A DNA stretch of 27,654 nucleotides from Saprospiraceae bacterium (lineage in GTDB: Bacteria; Bacteroidota; Bacteroidia; Chitinophagales; Saprospiraceae): assembly GCA_016719855.1 (NCBI GenBank), contig JADJYH010000057.1, positions 1 through 27,654 on the forward strand, written 5' to 3'. This document shows positions 1 to 7,664 of the stretch, piece after piece. Made by a program: the position numbers and the translations under genes. The notes below the pieces were generated by a model that was given only the letters and a program-made list of their open reading frames with translations, had not been told where the DNA came from and did no database searches. Every line of letters begins with the position of its first letter. Position 1 is the first letter of the stretch.

Positions 1-1312
1 GACAAACTTATTAAAGTTTTCTTTAAAGCAAAGTTTACTCACTGGTGGCGGGGCCGCTAAATCCGGTGTGAATTTTCACGGCCGGTCATTTTGTCCAAAA
101 AGAGGAGGGGTAGGTAAGAAACCTCCTTGAGCATCGGCAACGACTTGGCGGCACTCTCCTTTTTGTTCGCGCCAGCGTACACCACTTCGTAGGGCATTTC
201 GAGGCGTTGCTTGTAAGTGCGGATGGCCTTGTCGGCGCTTGGTTTGTCGGCGTGTTTTTCAAACGCCAGTGCGATCACGGCCAGGTTGTGCGGGTTGTTT
301 TCTTTCAAATAATTTACCAAGAACGTCGTCTCGTCGGCAGTTGGGACACAAGTGCCCATGATTTGGATGATTTTCGCCCTGCCCCGGTACTCCGGGTTGT
401 CGAGCGAAATGGTCTTGCCATCGGGGTTTCGTAACGAAAATGCGACCTTCTCGAAAGCGCGGTTTCAGAAAGGTCAGCGAGTCGGCATCTGCCAGCTTGA
501 ACTTGGCGTCCCGCCGCCCCGACCAAGTGGTACGTAGTGTTTTCCTGAAAAAAACGCCCCGGTCAATGTGCTGTCGGCAATATTTTTCCGTGAAAAGGTA
601 GGCGGGCGCCGTCGAAACAAGAGAGGTGAAAACTTGTCGGCCTGCACCGTGCCTTCGAAGTGGTAGTCGCCGTCTCCGTCAGGAAGGTGCCAGTTAAGTG
701 GTTTGCCCTGTCTTGAACTCGCCAATGGCGGGAGACAGCTTCTCCTCTCAGCGTCGGTGGCTTCGAGGCCAAAAGTGCGCAGGCCCACTGGCCCGTCAGG
801 TCAAGCATGGGCGGCTTGCGCAATGGCGTGAACCGCCAGTCGTGGGCCTTGTTTGGCGATGAACGGGATGGCGTAGTTTTCCTCGTCGTCACTACCCACC
901 GCCCTCGATGGTGTTGCCATGAACGCCCCGGTGATGTACGACTCATACACCGGGAAGTTAATTCGGATGGTGTCCTGCGAGGCGGTATTGCTCCGCCCAA
1001 ATTGGATGTCGGTGGCGGGCGCGACAATCCGCTCGTCCCCGTTGATGATTTCGATGTCTGGAAAGTGGTGTCGTTGTCGTACACCACTTCAAGGTGAACG
1101 GCGGTTCGTACTCGTCCACGGCGTACTTCATGTTCACTTTTTTTCCGGCAACGGCTGCCCTTTCGGGTTGGGGAGATGAACTCCGGCGTGCGAGGGCAGC
1201 CCGCCACGGGCCGGTGGCAATTTCAAGTAGCTGCCTTCCATGACGAGGCAACTGTGGAGGGCCAATGCGGACAGGGCTGCAATGCCCCTAAACAGGACGA
1301 TTTTGATTTCAT
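1..1312 (-). pseudogene. TlpA-like thiol-disulfide oxidoreductase lipoprotein, heavily frameshifted, partial at window edge
   Basis: Fragments in all three minus frames join into one protein. It has an N-terminal lipoprotein signal (MKSKIVLFRGIAALSALALHSC, split over two frames by a missing base), then a beta-rich domain with pieces such as KVVYDNDTTF and HLTGTFLTET, then a thioredoxin-like domain. Expected family wording near 350 is MGTWCPNCRDET; the read gives MGTCVPTADET, which fits three bases lost from G/C runs and removes the CxxC motif. The tail (KIHTGFSGPATSE) lies in another frame, and one more missing base would let it continue off base 1. I count roughly ten or more indels, mostly deletions. 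Such proteins are periplasmic thiol-disulfide exchangers anchored to a membrane. It is either a true pseudogene or poor-quality contig-end sequence. The identity is fairly secure; the broken status is not. Confidence 0.72.
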
Positions 1313-1361
1313 GTTGCTGGTTGTCAAATTATTTGAGTGGCCAAAAGTAAGGAGATTGAGG

Positions 1362-1396
1362 GATTTACGATTGACGAATGACGATTTACGATTGGG
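1362..1396. repeat. Heptanucleotide tandem tract (unit GATTTAC/GATTGAC)
   Basis: Five consecutive 7-mers are visible: GATTTAC, GATTGAC, GAATGAC, GATTTAC, GATTGGG. The 7-bp period matches other tracts in this window that have different units. Confidence 0.8.
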
Positions 1397-1656
1397 GTTG
1401 TCGCAAATCATTTCTTTTCCATTGGGTACAAAAACCATTAGATAAGGTCCAAGTACCGAGGGGGTCGAGTGGAAGTATCGAGGGGTCGAGGTCTCCGGTC
1501 AAGCTTGGGATAATCTCCTTAAAAATGCAACAGGTGGTGGTGTTTTGGATGGGCAACGAAGGTTCGGGCAGGTTTGGGATTGTAGCGAAATGAACAACTT
1601 GGTTTGTTGCGCAATTATAAAACAGTAGGGATTACCCATCCAATAATCTTATTTAT

Positions 1657-1863
1657 CTGGACTTTTGACATGATTTTGAACTAAAAAATCAGACAGATTT
1701 GATTTTTAGCGACAAATGAATTTTAGAAATAATTATTTGACGGTTTGAGAAGAAGGTATGTTTTCCCAAAGCCCCAAATAATTATTTCAACAATCTGTAA
1801 TTCACCCTCTCTTAGGGCATTAGTTGCAAGACCTCATTGAAAAAATTCATGTCAAAAGTCCAG
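1657..1863. mobile_element. MITE-like element with 17-bp perfect terminal inverted repeats
   Basis: The left end CTGGACTTTTGACATGA (1657-1673) is exactly inverted at 1847-1863. The element is flanked by TTATTTAT at 1649-1656 and 1865-1872, an apparent 8-bp target duplication offset by one T on the right. The ~207-bp AT-rich interior has no coding frame but carries two copies of AAATAATTATTT, itself a palindrome. This is the structure expected of a non-autonomous transposable element. It sits 38 bp before the FMN reductase start and may supply or disrupt its promoter. Confidence 0.65.
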
Positions 1864-1901
1864 TTTATTTATAGTAGCAGTAATTTTTTAAAAAACTAAC
1901 C

Positions 1902-2489
1902 ATGCCACACCTCGCCATCATTTCCTCAAGCGTAAGGACCGGGAGAAACAGCCACCGGGTAGCCCTGTATTTCAAGAACTATTTGGAAGCCAACAAGCTT
2001 GCAACGGTGGACATGCTCGACTTGAATGAGTACAAATTTCAGGTGTTTGACGAACGGCTTAGGCTTCAAGAAAATCCGTCCGCAGCACTGCTTGGATTTT
2101 GCGGCAAGATAAAGGCTGCCAACGGTGTGCTGATTATCACGCCCGAATACAACGGCGGCTATCCTGCTAGCCTGAAAAACGTCATTGATGTATTGTACGA
2201 TGAATGGCACCGCAAGCCCGTGGCCATTTCAACCGTATCAGATGGGATTTTTGGCGGTACGCAGGTGATTACTTCGTTGCAGTTTACACTCTGGAAAATC
2301 CGTGCATGGACGGTTCCTGCCATGTTTCCTGTCCCGAAAGTCAAGGATTCCTTCGATGAAACGGGCAAACCCACCGACAAGGCGGGCACTGACAAGAGCG
2401 GCAAATTTCATCAGGAATTGCTTTGGTGTGTGGAGGCTAGGGTAAGATGGGTATGTCATGAGGCAAATGTGACTGCATTCATTGGCTGA
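1902..2489 (+). CDS. NADPH-dependent FMN reductase / flavodoxin-fold quinone reductase family
   Basis: 195 aa. It starts MPHLAIISSSVRTGRNS, the phosphate-binding loop of the NADPH-dependent FMN reductase family (SxSxRxxRxS type). ITPEYNGGYPASLKNVID (about residues 79-96) is the classic flavin-contacting motif of the family. The fold is a cytosolic flavodoxin-like domain that uses NAD(P)H to reduce bound FMN, azo dyes or quinones. The catalytic part is complete. The last ~15 residues (after ELLWCVEAR) do not resemble the usual end of the family, so a small 3' frame error or altered terminus is possible. The ATG follows an A/T-rich leader typical of Bacteroidota. It stands alone between two MITE-like elements, which suggests an accessory gene. 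Family call is strong; substrate unknown. Confidence 0.88.
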   Translation: MPHLAIISSSVRTGRNSHRVALYFKNYLEANKLATVDMLDLNEYKFQVFDERLRLQENPSAALLGFCGKIKAANGVLIITPEYNGGYPASLKNVIDVLYDEWHRKPVAISTVSDGIFGGTQVITSLQFTLWKIRAWTVPAMFPVPKVKDSFDETGKPTDKAGTDKSGKFHQELLWCVEARVRWVCHEANVTAFIG

Positions 2490-2507
2490 ATCCTGTCAAT
2501 ACTGATA

Positions 2508-2647
2508 TTATACTTCGCTCTAATAGGTTTTGTGCAAACAGGGGTTTGGGGCGAAGCCCCCAAAAGCCACCTCCACCGACGAGCCGCCGGAGGCGGTGAG
2601 GAGGGGCAAAATGCAATTTGCACAAAACCTATTAGCGTGGAGTATAA
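2508..2647. mobile_element. MITE-like palindromic element
   Basis: The inner ends TAATAGGTTTTGTGCAAA (2521-2538) and its exact inverse (about 2617-2634) extend outward with a few mismatches to TTATAC.. (2508) and ..GTATAA (2647). The interior carries further hairpins, GGGGCGAAGCCCC and CCGCCGGAGGCGG. No transposase and no clear target duplication were seen. It lies 18 bp after the FMN reductase stop. Confidence 0.6.
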
Positions 2648-2876
2648 CAAGCATGACTTGCAACAAGCAGGGCGTTTTATATTGACATGTGGTGCTACGG
2701 TAATTATTCACACACGTTTGGAAACCGGAACCAGCAGTGCTGTTGTTAATTTTGAAAAGAAGACATTGGGCCAGCGGGGCTCCACGGATGTCACGTTCGG
2801 TGAAATTCCAAGAACAGTCAAATCCATGATGCTGACAACATCCGCCATGTACAGGCACAGTCTGCAACGAGCAGGG
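2648..2876. other. Intergenic remnant without a recognisable gene
   Basis: With the MITE this makes a 387-bp gap between convergent genes. GCAAC(A/G)AGCAGGG occurs near both ends (about 2660 and 2865) as a ~12-bp direct repeat, possibly the edge of a decayed insertion. Open frames crossing it show no family resemblance. Confidence 0.35.
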
Positions 2877-3845
2877 TTACACACTAATTATAACATTTCC
2901 TTTTTTATGTCCCTTTTCAACATAAGCATGTGCTTCTGCAATTTGCTCCAATGGATAAGTTTTATCAATTACTGGTTTCAATTTGTCGGCTTCAATAAGC
3001 TCCTTTAGAAAAACAATATCTGCTGCTGTATGACTAATTACACCAGTCATAACCTTTTTGCTACTTGTCATAGAAATCCATAACCCTTGAAGCATTTCCG
3101 ACATTCCTGCGGCACTTAGAATCATTATTCCATTTTTATTTAGCGACTTTATACTTCGTGAAACAGATATTGCTTTCACAGCATCAATAATCACATCATA
3201 AGTTTCGCCATTTTGGGTAAAATCCTCCTTTGTATAATCAATTACTTTGTCTGCTCCGATGGATTTTACCAAAGCAATATTTGCAGTGCTGCACACACCC
3301 GTAACATCAGCTCCAAATGACTTTGCCAATTGAACGGCAGCACTTCCAACCGCACCGGAAGCACCTATGATAAGTACTTTTTGCCCTGTTTTTATCGCTG
3401 CTTTTTTTATAAAGTGCAATGCTGCAACCCCACCAAAAGGAATGGTGGCTGCCTCCTGGTGAGAAATATTTGCAGGTTTTAATGCGATGGACGCGTTTTC
3501 AGGTAGGCATTTGTATTCAGCATAGGCACCAAAACTCATATCTGTATGACCAAGGACCTGGTCGCCAGCTTTGAAAAGTTTGACCTGGTTGCCTATACTT
3601 TCGACTTCACCAGAAAAAACACTTCCGAGAATATTGATTTTTGGTTTCATAAAACCGAAAATAAACCTGACTGCAAATGGGTCAGCTTTGCGTAATCGCC
3701 AATCACCCGAATTTACAGCCGTGGCTTTAATTCTTAACAGAATCTCATTGCCTTTGGGCATTGGTTTTTCAACCTCTTTGACTTGAAGAACCTCTGGTGG
3801 GCCATATTGGGTATAAACTGCTGCTTTCATTTTTACTTGTTTCAT
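2877..3845 (-). CDS. Zinc-type MDR NAD(P)-dependent alcohol dehydrogenase / quinone oxidoreductase-like
   Basis: 322 aa from the first ATG; an in-frame ATG at 3830 gives MKAAVYTQYGPPEVL, where family members usually begin, so either start is possible. The N-terminal GroES-like domain contains AVNSGDWRLRKADPF and GSVFSGEVESIG. The Rossmann domain has GASGAVGSAAVQLAK, and the C-terminus is the usual KKGNVIISV. The catalytic-zinc and structural-zinc cysteine patterns of true ADHs are absent, so the protein belongs with the zinc-free quinone reductase/enone reductase branch. It should reduce an enone, quinone or aldehyde with NADPH in the cytosol. The upstream membrane gene stops at 3855, so the two are almost certainly co-transcribed with the multicopper oxidase. 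Family is certain; substrate is not. Confidence 0.9.
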   Translation of the reverse strand: MKQVKMKAAVYTQYGPPEVLQVKEVEKPMPKGNEILLRIKATAVNSGDWRLRKADPFAVRFIFGFMKPKINILGSVFSGEVESIGNQVKLFKAGDQVLGHTDMSFGAYAEYKCLPENASIALKPANISHQEAATIPFGGVAALHFIKKAAIKTGQKVLIIGASGAVGSAAVQLAKSFGADVTGVCSTANIALVKSIGADKVIDYTKEDFTQNGETYDVIIDAVKAISVSRSIKSLNKNGIMILSAAGMSEMLQGLWISMTSSKKVMTGVISHTAADIVFLKELIEADKLKPVIDKTYPLEQIAEAHAYVEKGHKKGNVIISV

Positions 3846-3854
3846 TTTTGTCAA

Positions 3855-4325
3855 TTATTTCAAAGGACAAAAGTAGATGACGCATCTTCTACTTTTGTTG
3901 ACTTTGGTTAAATAGGGCCAACCTTGGTCATTTCTTCCAGTGCGGTTAAATGGAAATTTAAGCACTAGAAGATAGAAGCCAATGATAAAATCATAAGTCG
4001 AACAAAACCAATCGTAGTCGGGTGGGATTAAACCGGGGTCTCCAACATGCCCATACATAAAATCCCAAACCCCATGCAGGAAATAACCTGCTATCATGTA
4101 ATAGGAATTCTTTTTGATGCCAAAATAGGCAAGCATTAAAAAGAGCAATGCCTGTAGGAGATTAATAATCAGCGCTGAAATGTCTGACCATGTATATCCA
4201 ACATACAAAAACCCAATGGCGGCTAAAATTAAGCCATAGATAACGTCCTTGTCTAAGCGCTTAAAAAGTGTAAAGATTAGAATGGTAAACAATGAGGCTG
4301 AAACCCCGATAAGCATAGCATTCAT
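3855..4325 (-). CDS. DUF6010-like small integral membrane protein
   Basis: 156 aa with about four hydrophobic segments: LIGVSASLFTILIF near residue 5, VIYGLILAAIGFLYVG, IINLLQALLFLMLAYFG, and a C-terminal IIGFYLLVL. The conserved-looking HGVWDFMYGH..LIPPDYDWFCSTYD stretch (residues ~84-112) resembles the DUF6010 family, which has no assigned function. The last ~30 residues are polar and probably cytosolic. It starts 44 bp after the multicopper oxidase stop and ends ten bases before the dehydrogenase ATG, so it is probably the middle gene of a three-gene transcript. DUF assignment is by recall of the motif and is moderate. Confidence 0.65.
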   Translation of the reverse strand: MNAMLIGVSASLFTILIFTLFKRLDKDVIYGLILAAIGFLYVGYTWSDISALIINLLQALLFLMLAYFGIKKNSYYMIAGYFLHGVWDFMYGHVGDPGLIPPDYDWFCSTYDFIIGFYLLVLKFPFNRTGRNDQGWPYLTKVNKSRRCVIYFCPLK

Positions 4326-4369
4326 GATGTCTTATTTTTAATTTTAATTCTAATTGACTCAATGTTTTG

Positions 4370-5704
4370 TCATTTGATGATGTGGTGGTGATGAGTTGGA
4401 GAAGCAATCGTCTCCTTATTTGGATTATCGCCGTCAATTACTTCAAAGCTACCCATCATTCCTGCCGCATGGTGCTCGATGATGTGGCAATGGTACATCC
4501 AAGTTCCGGGACGGTTGTCGGGCATCCATGCAATTTTCATCTTGCTTCTCGGAGGCAAATTAATAGTATCTTTCCATGCCATGTATGCTGGTGCTTTGCC
4601 ATTCTCTTCAATGACCTGGAAGAAAAACCCATGTAAATGAAACGGGTGGTCCATCAAACTGGTGTTGGAAACTTCCCATATTTGCAGCTCGCCAACTTTC
4701 ACGGGTTTGTCATTGACATGCACATCGCCGTTTACCAGAAAGGTCAAACCTTCTGTCAAACTTGCCCCAACGGAAAGCCGCACTTTTCTGTTATTTCGGC
4801 ATCCTGTTTTGCCAAAGGCTCAATCGTCCTTAATGTTTCAGGTAGAAAGCAATGGATGCTTTTGTTTTCTTACCTGTATAGTTGCAAACTGCTGGCGTTT
4901 TGCCTTGAAGAAGGTGCTTCTGTCATATTTCAATGCTTCCATCATAATTGTTTCACCTTCCTCAAAAGGGCCTGCCGCAATATCTACCCGCTCGCCGGGT
5001 GTTATTAAAACCTCGGTAACGGTGCGTGGATACTCCAACAGCCCCCCATCGGTTCCGATAATTTTGAATTCCTTGCCACCCAGGTACAGCATAAAATACC
5101 TTGCACTGGATGAATTGATGAAACGCCACCTTTCCGTCTGCCCAGCAGCAATTTCTATCACTGAATTTTCCTTTCCATTGATTAACAAGGTGTCACCTTG
5201 CCGTCCATCATGCCTTTCGACGATCCGGGGAACAAACCAACCGGGTTTTGTGAATTCATTCTCTGGACTGAGTTTCATGTCATCAATCATCAATACTTTT
5301 TCACCATCAAAAACAGGGTCTGTCGGGTCTTCAACTATCAACGAGCCATACATGCCCCTTTCCATTTGCACGGTTTCATTGGCATGTGAATGGTACCAAA
5401 ATGTGCCTGCATCGGGCAGCACAAAGCGGTACTCGAAGACTTCACTGGGCGCAACCGGTTTTTGAACTGCATCTGTGCCATCCATTGGCGCAGGAAGGCG
5501 CAACCCGTGCCAATGAATCATGGTAGGTTCTTCAAGGTGATTGGTCAGGCGAACAACAAGCGTATCGCCCACGTTTGCCCTCAGTTCGGGGCCAGGAAGC
5601 TGTTTATTGAAGCCCCATGCTTCAATTGTTTTGCCGGGCGCTATGTCCCAGTTGAATTTGCTTGCCTCCAGGTTGTACACGACTTCTTTTGCTTGATTTT
5701 TCAT
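4370..5704 (-). CDS. Multicopper oxidase (laccase/CueO-like), two compensating frameshifts
   Basis: Rejoined length is about 444 aa. All four copper-ligand motifs are present: HWHG (H64, H66), WYHSH (H105, H107), HPFHLHG, and HCHIIEHHAAGM with the type-1 copper cysteine. The enzyme should oxidise phenols, metal ions or similar donors with O2. Between residues ~285 and 308 the frame is broken twice: an apparent extra T near 4848 (TTGCTTTCTACC) ends the first frame, and an apparent missing A near 4786 restores it. The intervening 60 bp in the third frame read sensibly (LPETLRTIEPLAKQDAEITE), so the product is continuous if both indels are errors. No signal peptide is visible at the chosen ATG. 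The tail reads SPTHHHHIIK. It heads a run with the DUF6010-like and MDR genes. Confidence 0.88.
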
Positions 5705-5736
5705 CTTAGTTATGATTTAGTCAGTTTAATGATTAA

Positions 5737-5764
5737 GATTGGTGAATAGTGATTGGTGATTGGT
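5737..5764. repeat. Heptanucleotide tandem tract (unit GATTGGT)
   Basis: Four units: GATTGGT, GAATAGT, GATTGGT, GATTGGT. It fills the 63-bp gap between the barrel-like gene and the multicopper oxidase start. Confidence 0.8.
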
Positions 5765-5767
5765 GTT

Positions 5768-6382
5768 TTATTTCAAACGAACCCCTAAGCCAAATTCCAA
5801 AGAGAGATTTGCTATATTGCCATCAATGGCCGTAATATCCAAACGCTGCACTGGATATGGGTATAGCGGCAGATACATGCGATAGCTAAAAAAGAACTTT
5901 TTCTTGCCTACCTGCAAATGGTACATCCCTCCAAAATCCGGGCTAACGGAACTGACCGATGCGGATACTTTTTCAAAATCAGGGTTCTCCAATGTCTCCT
6001 TGAAACTATTGTATTTTATGCCACCGAGGAGCGAAAATGTATGGGAAGCACGCTTTGAGTAAAGCGTAGTACCGACGCCAACTTTTTGGCTAAGAGAATA
6101 ATTATAATTGGTCTTTATGTAGTTGAAATTTCGAAGAAACACGCTGTTGTAAGTATAAGCAGTATAGGACACCAGGCTCAGGCGCTTTTTAATATCCCAC
6201 TGCACCAAGTTGCTAATGACCAAATCAGACGTGGGCCAAGGGTTCAGGCCAATAGCGGGTGCTATTTTCAAGGTTTGCCCAGGAAAATCCTGGTGTATAT
6301 TAGCATGATAATCATTTTGTGCAAGCAAAGCAGAGAGTTTCAGCAGGAAGAAGGGGATGAATAAGAATTTTGCAATTTTCAT
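5768..6382 (-). CDS. Putative outer-membrane beta-barrel protein, function unknown
   Basis: 204 aa. A signal peptide (MKIAKFLFIPFFLLKLSALLAQ) is followed by alternating polar/aromatic stretches typical of beta strands (LSLVSYTAYTYNSVF, KVGVGTTLYSKRASHTFSLLGGIKYN, FFFSYRMYLPLYPYP). It ends LSLEFGLGVRLK, a plausible last transmembrane strand. I do not recognise a named family. It precedes the multicopper oxidase on the same strand with 63 bp between them, so the two may be co-transcribed and act together at the envelope; that is inference. Confidence 0.7.
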   Translation of the reverse strand: MKIAKFLFIPFFLLKLSALLAQNDYHANIHQDFPGQTLKIAPAIGLNPWPTSDLVISNLVQWDIKKRLSLVSYTAYTYNSVFLRNFNYIKTNYNYSLSQKVGVGTTLYSKRASHTFSLLGGIKYNSFKETLENPDFEKVSASVSSVSPDFGGMYHLQVGKKKFFFSYRMYLPLYPYPVQRLDITAIDGNIANLSLEFGLGVRLK

Positions 6383-6411
6383 TTTGTTATTTTTTAATTG
6401 ATTTAGAGCTT

Positions 6412-6444
6412 AGGATTACTAAACCTTCAAGGTTTAGTAATCCT
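6412..6444. terminator. Perfect 16-bp stem hairpin in the gap between esterase and barrel gene
   Basis: AGGATTACTAAACCTT (6412-6427), one C, then the exact inverse (6429-6444). It lies downstream of the esterase stop (6482) on the minus strand and upstream of the barrel gene start. No long T run follows, so it may be a repeat with terminator or attenuator activity. Its AACCTT/AAGGTT core recurs at 9949-9966. Confidence 0.6.
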
Positions 6445-6481
6445 TCTACCCAATTGATTTTGTTTTAAAATGAAGGTTTGA

Positions 6482-7273
6482 TTACCTGAATTTGAAATAG
6501 AAATTCAAGCCTTTCAGAATATTGGGATTTTTAGAACCCATGTGGTCAAGGTGCTGTTCAATGTGGCGCTGCATGGCTATATAGTCATAATAGTTCTGTA
6601 GCCGCTGGTGAAACGCCTCAAAAGGGGCGAACATTCTTCCTTCGTTTTCCAACTGGCCCAGGCCCAGGTACACCAACTGGTGATTGTTTGAATTGATGTT
6701 TCTGTTTTCCTGCTCCAGCCTTAGCATGATTTCATTGTCGTACCAAATGGAAGGACTGAGCATGAGATAATTGCCGAATACCGAGTTGTGGTTTGTAAAA
6801 GCATAGGCACCGAGCAGCCCGCCAAACGAATGTCCCAGTATAGTTCTGCTGCTTCTGAGGGTATCCACGGCATAATTGCTTTCTATCCTGGGTATCAATT
6901 CGTTTTCAATAAATTGCATGAATTTTTCAGCGCCGCCACCACCTTCCTTCGCTTTTGTAGGCGTATAATCATCTACCCTGTCGTTTCCGTAACCAATACT
7001 GACTACCAGTACATTGGAAGTGGAAAATTCATTGCTTATTTTTTTGCAATTTTCAGCGACAAAATCGAAGTCTTGTTCGCCGTCCAGTACGTAGATGGTG
7101 GCATACGTTTGTGTTTCAGGGCTATAATTTTCGGGCAAGGCCACTTTAATAGGGTAGTTTGCGCCACTTGAAGTGGATTCAATCGAGAACGCTTCCGTTA
7201 AGTCAGCGCTGAAATCTTCTTTCTGGCAAGAAGCAATCACGAATACAAGCAAGATAGGAATTAACTTTTTCAT
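6482..7273 (-). CDS. Lipoprotein alpha/beta-hydrolase, putative esterase (esterase D-like family)
   Basis: 263 aa. The signal sequence MKKLIPILLVFVIASC ends in a lipobox with Cys16, predicting a lipid-anchored envelope enzyme. TIYVLDGEQDF (about 59-69) matches the oxyanion/early-strand region of putative esterases, and GHSFGG carries the nucleophile Ser149. A late HMGSKNP near residue 244 probably supplies the catalytic His. Family members hydrolyse acyl esters, including siderophore and ferulate-type esters; the actual substrate cannot be read. The gene stands between the 104-bp promoter module (7301-7404) and a hairpin. Because an almost identical module lies before the adjacent GlxA-type regulator, the regulator probably controls this gene; that is inference. 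Confidence 0.85.
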   Translation of the reverse strand: MKKLIPILLVFVIASCQKEDFSADLTEAFSIESTSSGANYPIKVALPENYSPETQTYATIYVLDGEQDFDFVAENCKKISNEFSTSNVLVVSIGYGNDRVDDYTPTKAKEGGGGAEKFMQFIENELIPRIESNYAVDTLRSSRTILGHSFGGLLGAYAFTNHNSVFGNYLMLSPSIWYDNEIMLRLEQENRNINSNNHQLVYLGLGQLENEGRMFAPFEAFHQRLQNYYDYIAMQRHIEQHLDHMGSKNPNILKGLNFYFKFR

Positions 7274-7300
7274 TTTATTGTAATTTTTTATTGATGTGTC

Positions 7301-7404
7301 TTAATTGACGATACAAAGGTGAGGCATCAATGAGCGCAAAAAGGGACAAGAACATGTCAGAAACGGACAAAATAAAACTGTAGCAGACGGCATGGTAATT
7401 TTCT
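7301..7404 (-). promoter_or_regulatory. Promoter/operator module A before the esterase
   Basis: It aligns without gaps to 8611-8714; I count 17 mismatches in 100 bases. On the minus strand it carries two TTGTC half-sites exactly 21 bp apart (+ coordinates 7345-7349 and 7366-7370), the spacing of AraC-type tandem half-sites. Downstream is CACCTTTGTA, similar to the Bacteroidota -7 element TAnnTTTG, about 40 bp before the esterase ATG. Confidence 0.65.
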
Positions 7405-7543
7405 TCATCAAAACGAGATGCAAAACAACCATAACCAAGTAACTGATGGGGTGCATTTCAGAACTTCGCTTTTCGATACCCTTTGCTGACAAGTGTCACC
7501 GGCGTTTTCAGAAAGCGATGCGAAACTTTGAAACGCACCCTAA
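7405..7543. other. Intergenic segment with an imperfect inverted repeat
   Basis: This is part of the 391-bp gap between the glxA-like stop and the esterase start. GGTGCATTTCAGAACTTCGC (near 7450) is imperfectly inverted near 7520-7543 (GCGAAACTTTGAAACGCACC). No gene seen. Confidence 0.45.
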
Positions 7544-7652
7544 CTGATGTTATGCATCATCAAAACCCGGAGTGTTTGAATGTGAATAGCCCCGATTGAA
7601 AATCGGGGCTATTCATATTAAAGCCATTCGGGCTTCCGGTGCGTAACATCAG
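7544..7652. repeat. Long imperfect hairpin with a perfect 15-bp core
   Basis: Outer arms CTGATGTTATGCA (7544-7556) and TGCGTAACATCAG (7640-7652) pair with one mismatch. The core TGAATAGCCCCGATT (7583-7597), loop GAA, and exact inverse (7601-7615) form a very stable stem. It starts 13 bp past the regulator stop on the minus strand and may end its transcript; no T run follows. The nested structure could also be a small palindromic element. Confidence 0.65.
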
Positions 7653-7664
7653 CAAGTAACTGTA

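Larger units (their letters stand above)
1313..1901. other. 589-bp intergenic stretch
   Basis: No convincing gene. It holds the heptamer tract at 1362-1396, a repetitive G/T-rich patch near 1450-1500 (GGGGTCGAG occurs twice), and the MITE-like element at 1657-1863. It separates the divergent TlpA-like and FMN reductase genes, so it should contain both promoters. Confidence 0.6.

Noticed and set aside
563..1207. 214-aa minus-strand open frame
   Set aside because: It mixes true TlpA-like wording with out-of-frame, Arg/Pro/Ser-rich stretches; it is one slice of the frameshifted gene, not a separate protein.
2655..2880. Insertion flanked by GCAAC(A/G)AGCAGGG direct repeats
   Set aside because: The repeats are short and imperfect and the interior has no transposase or ends; too weak to call.
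2532..3008. 158-aa plus-strand open frame
   Set aside because: It begins in the MITE-like palindrome, has no family resemblance, and ends opposite the MDR dehydrogenase.
7544..7652. Integron attC-like site
   Set aside because: The folded rod invited the idea, but the required core sites (RYYYAAC and GTTRRRY) are not both present and no integrase or cassette array is visible.
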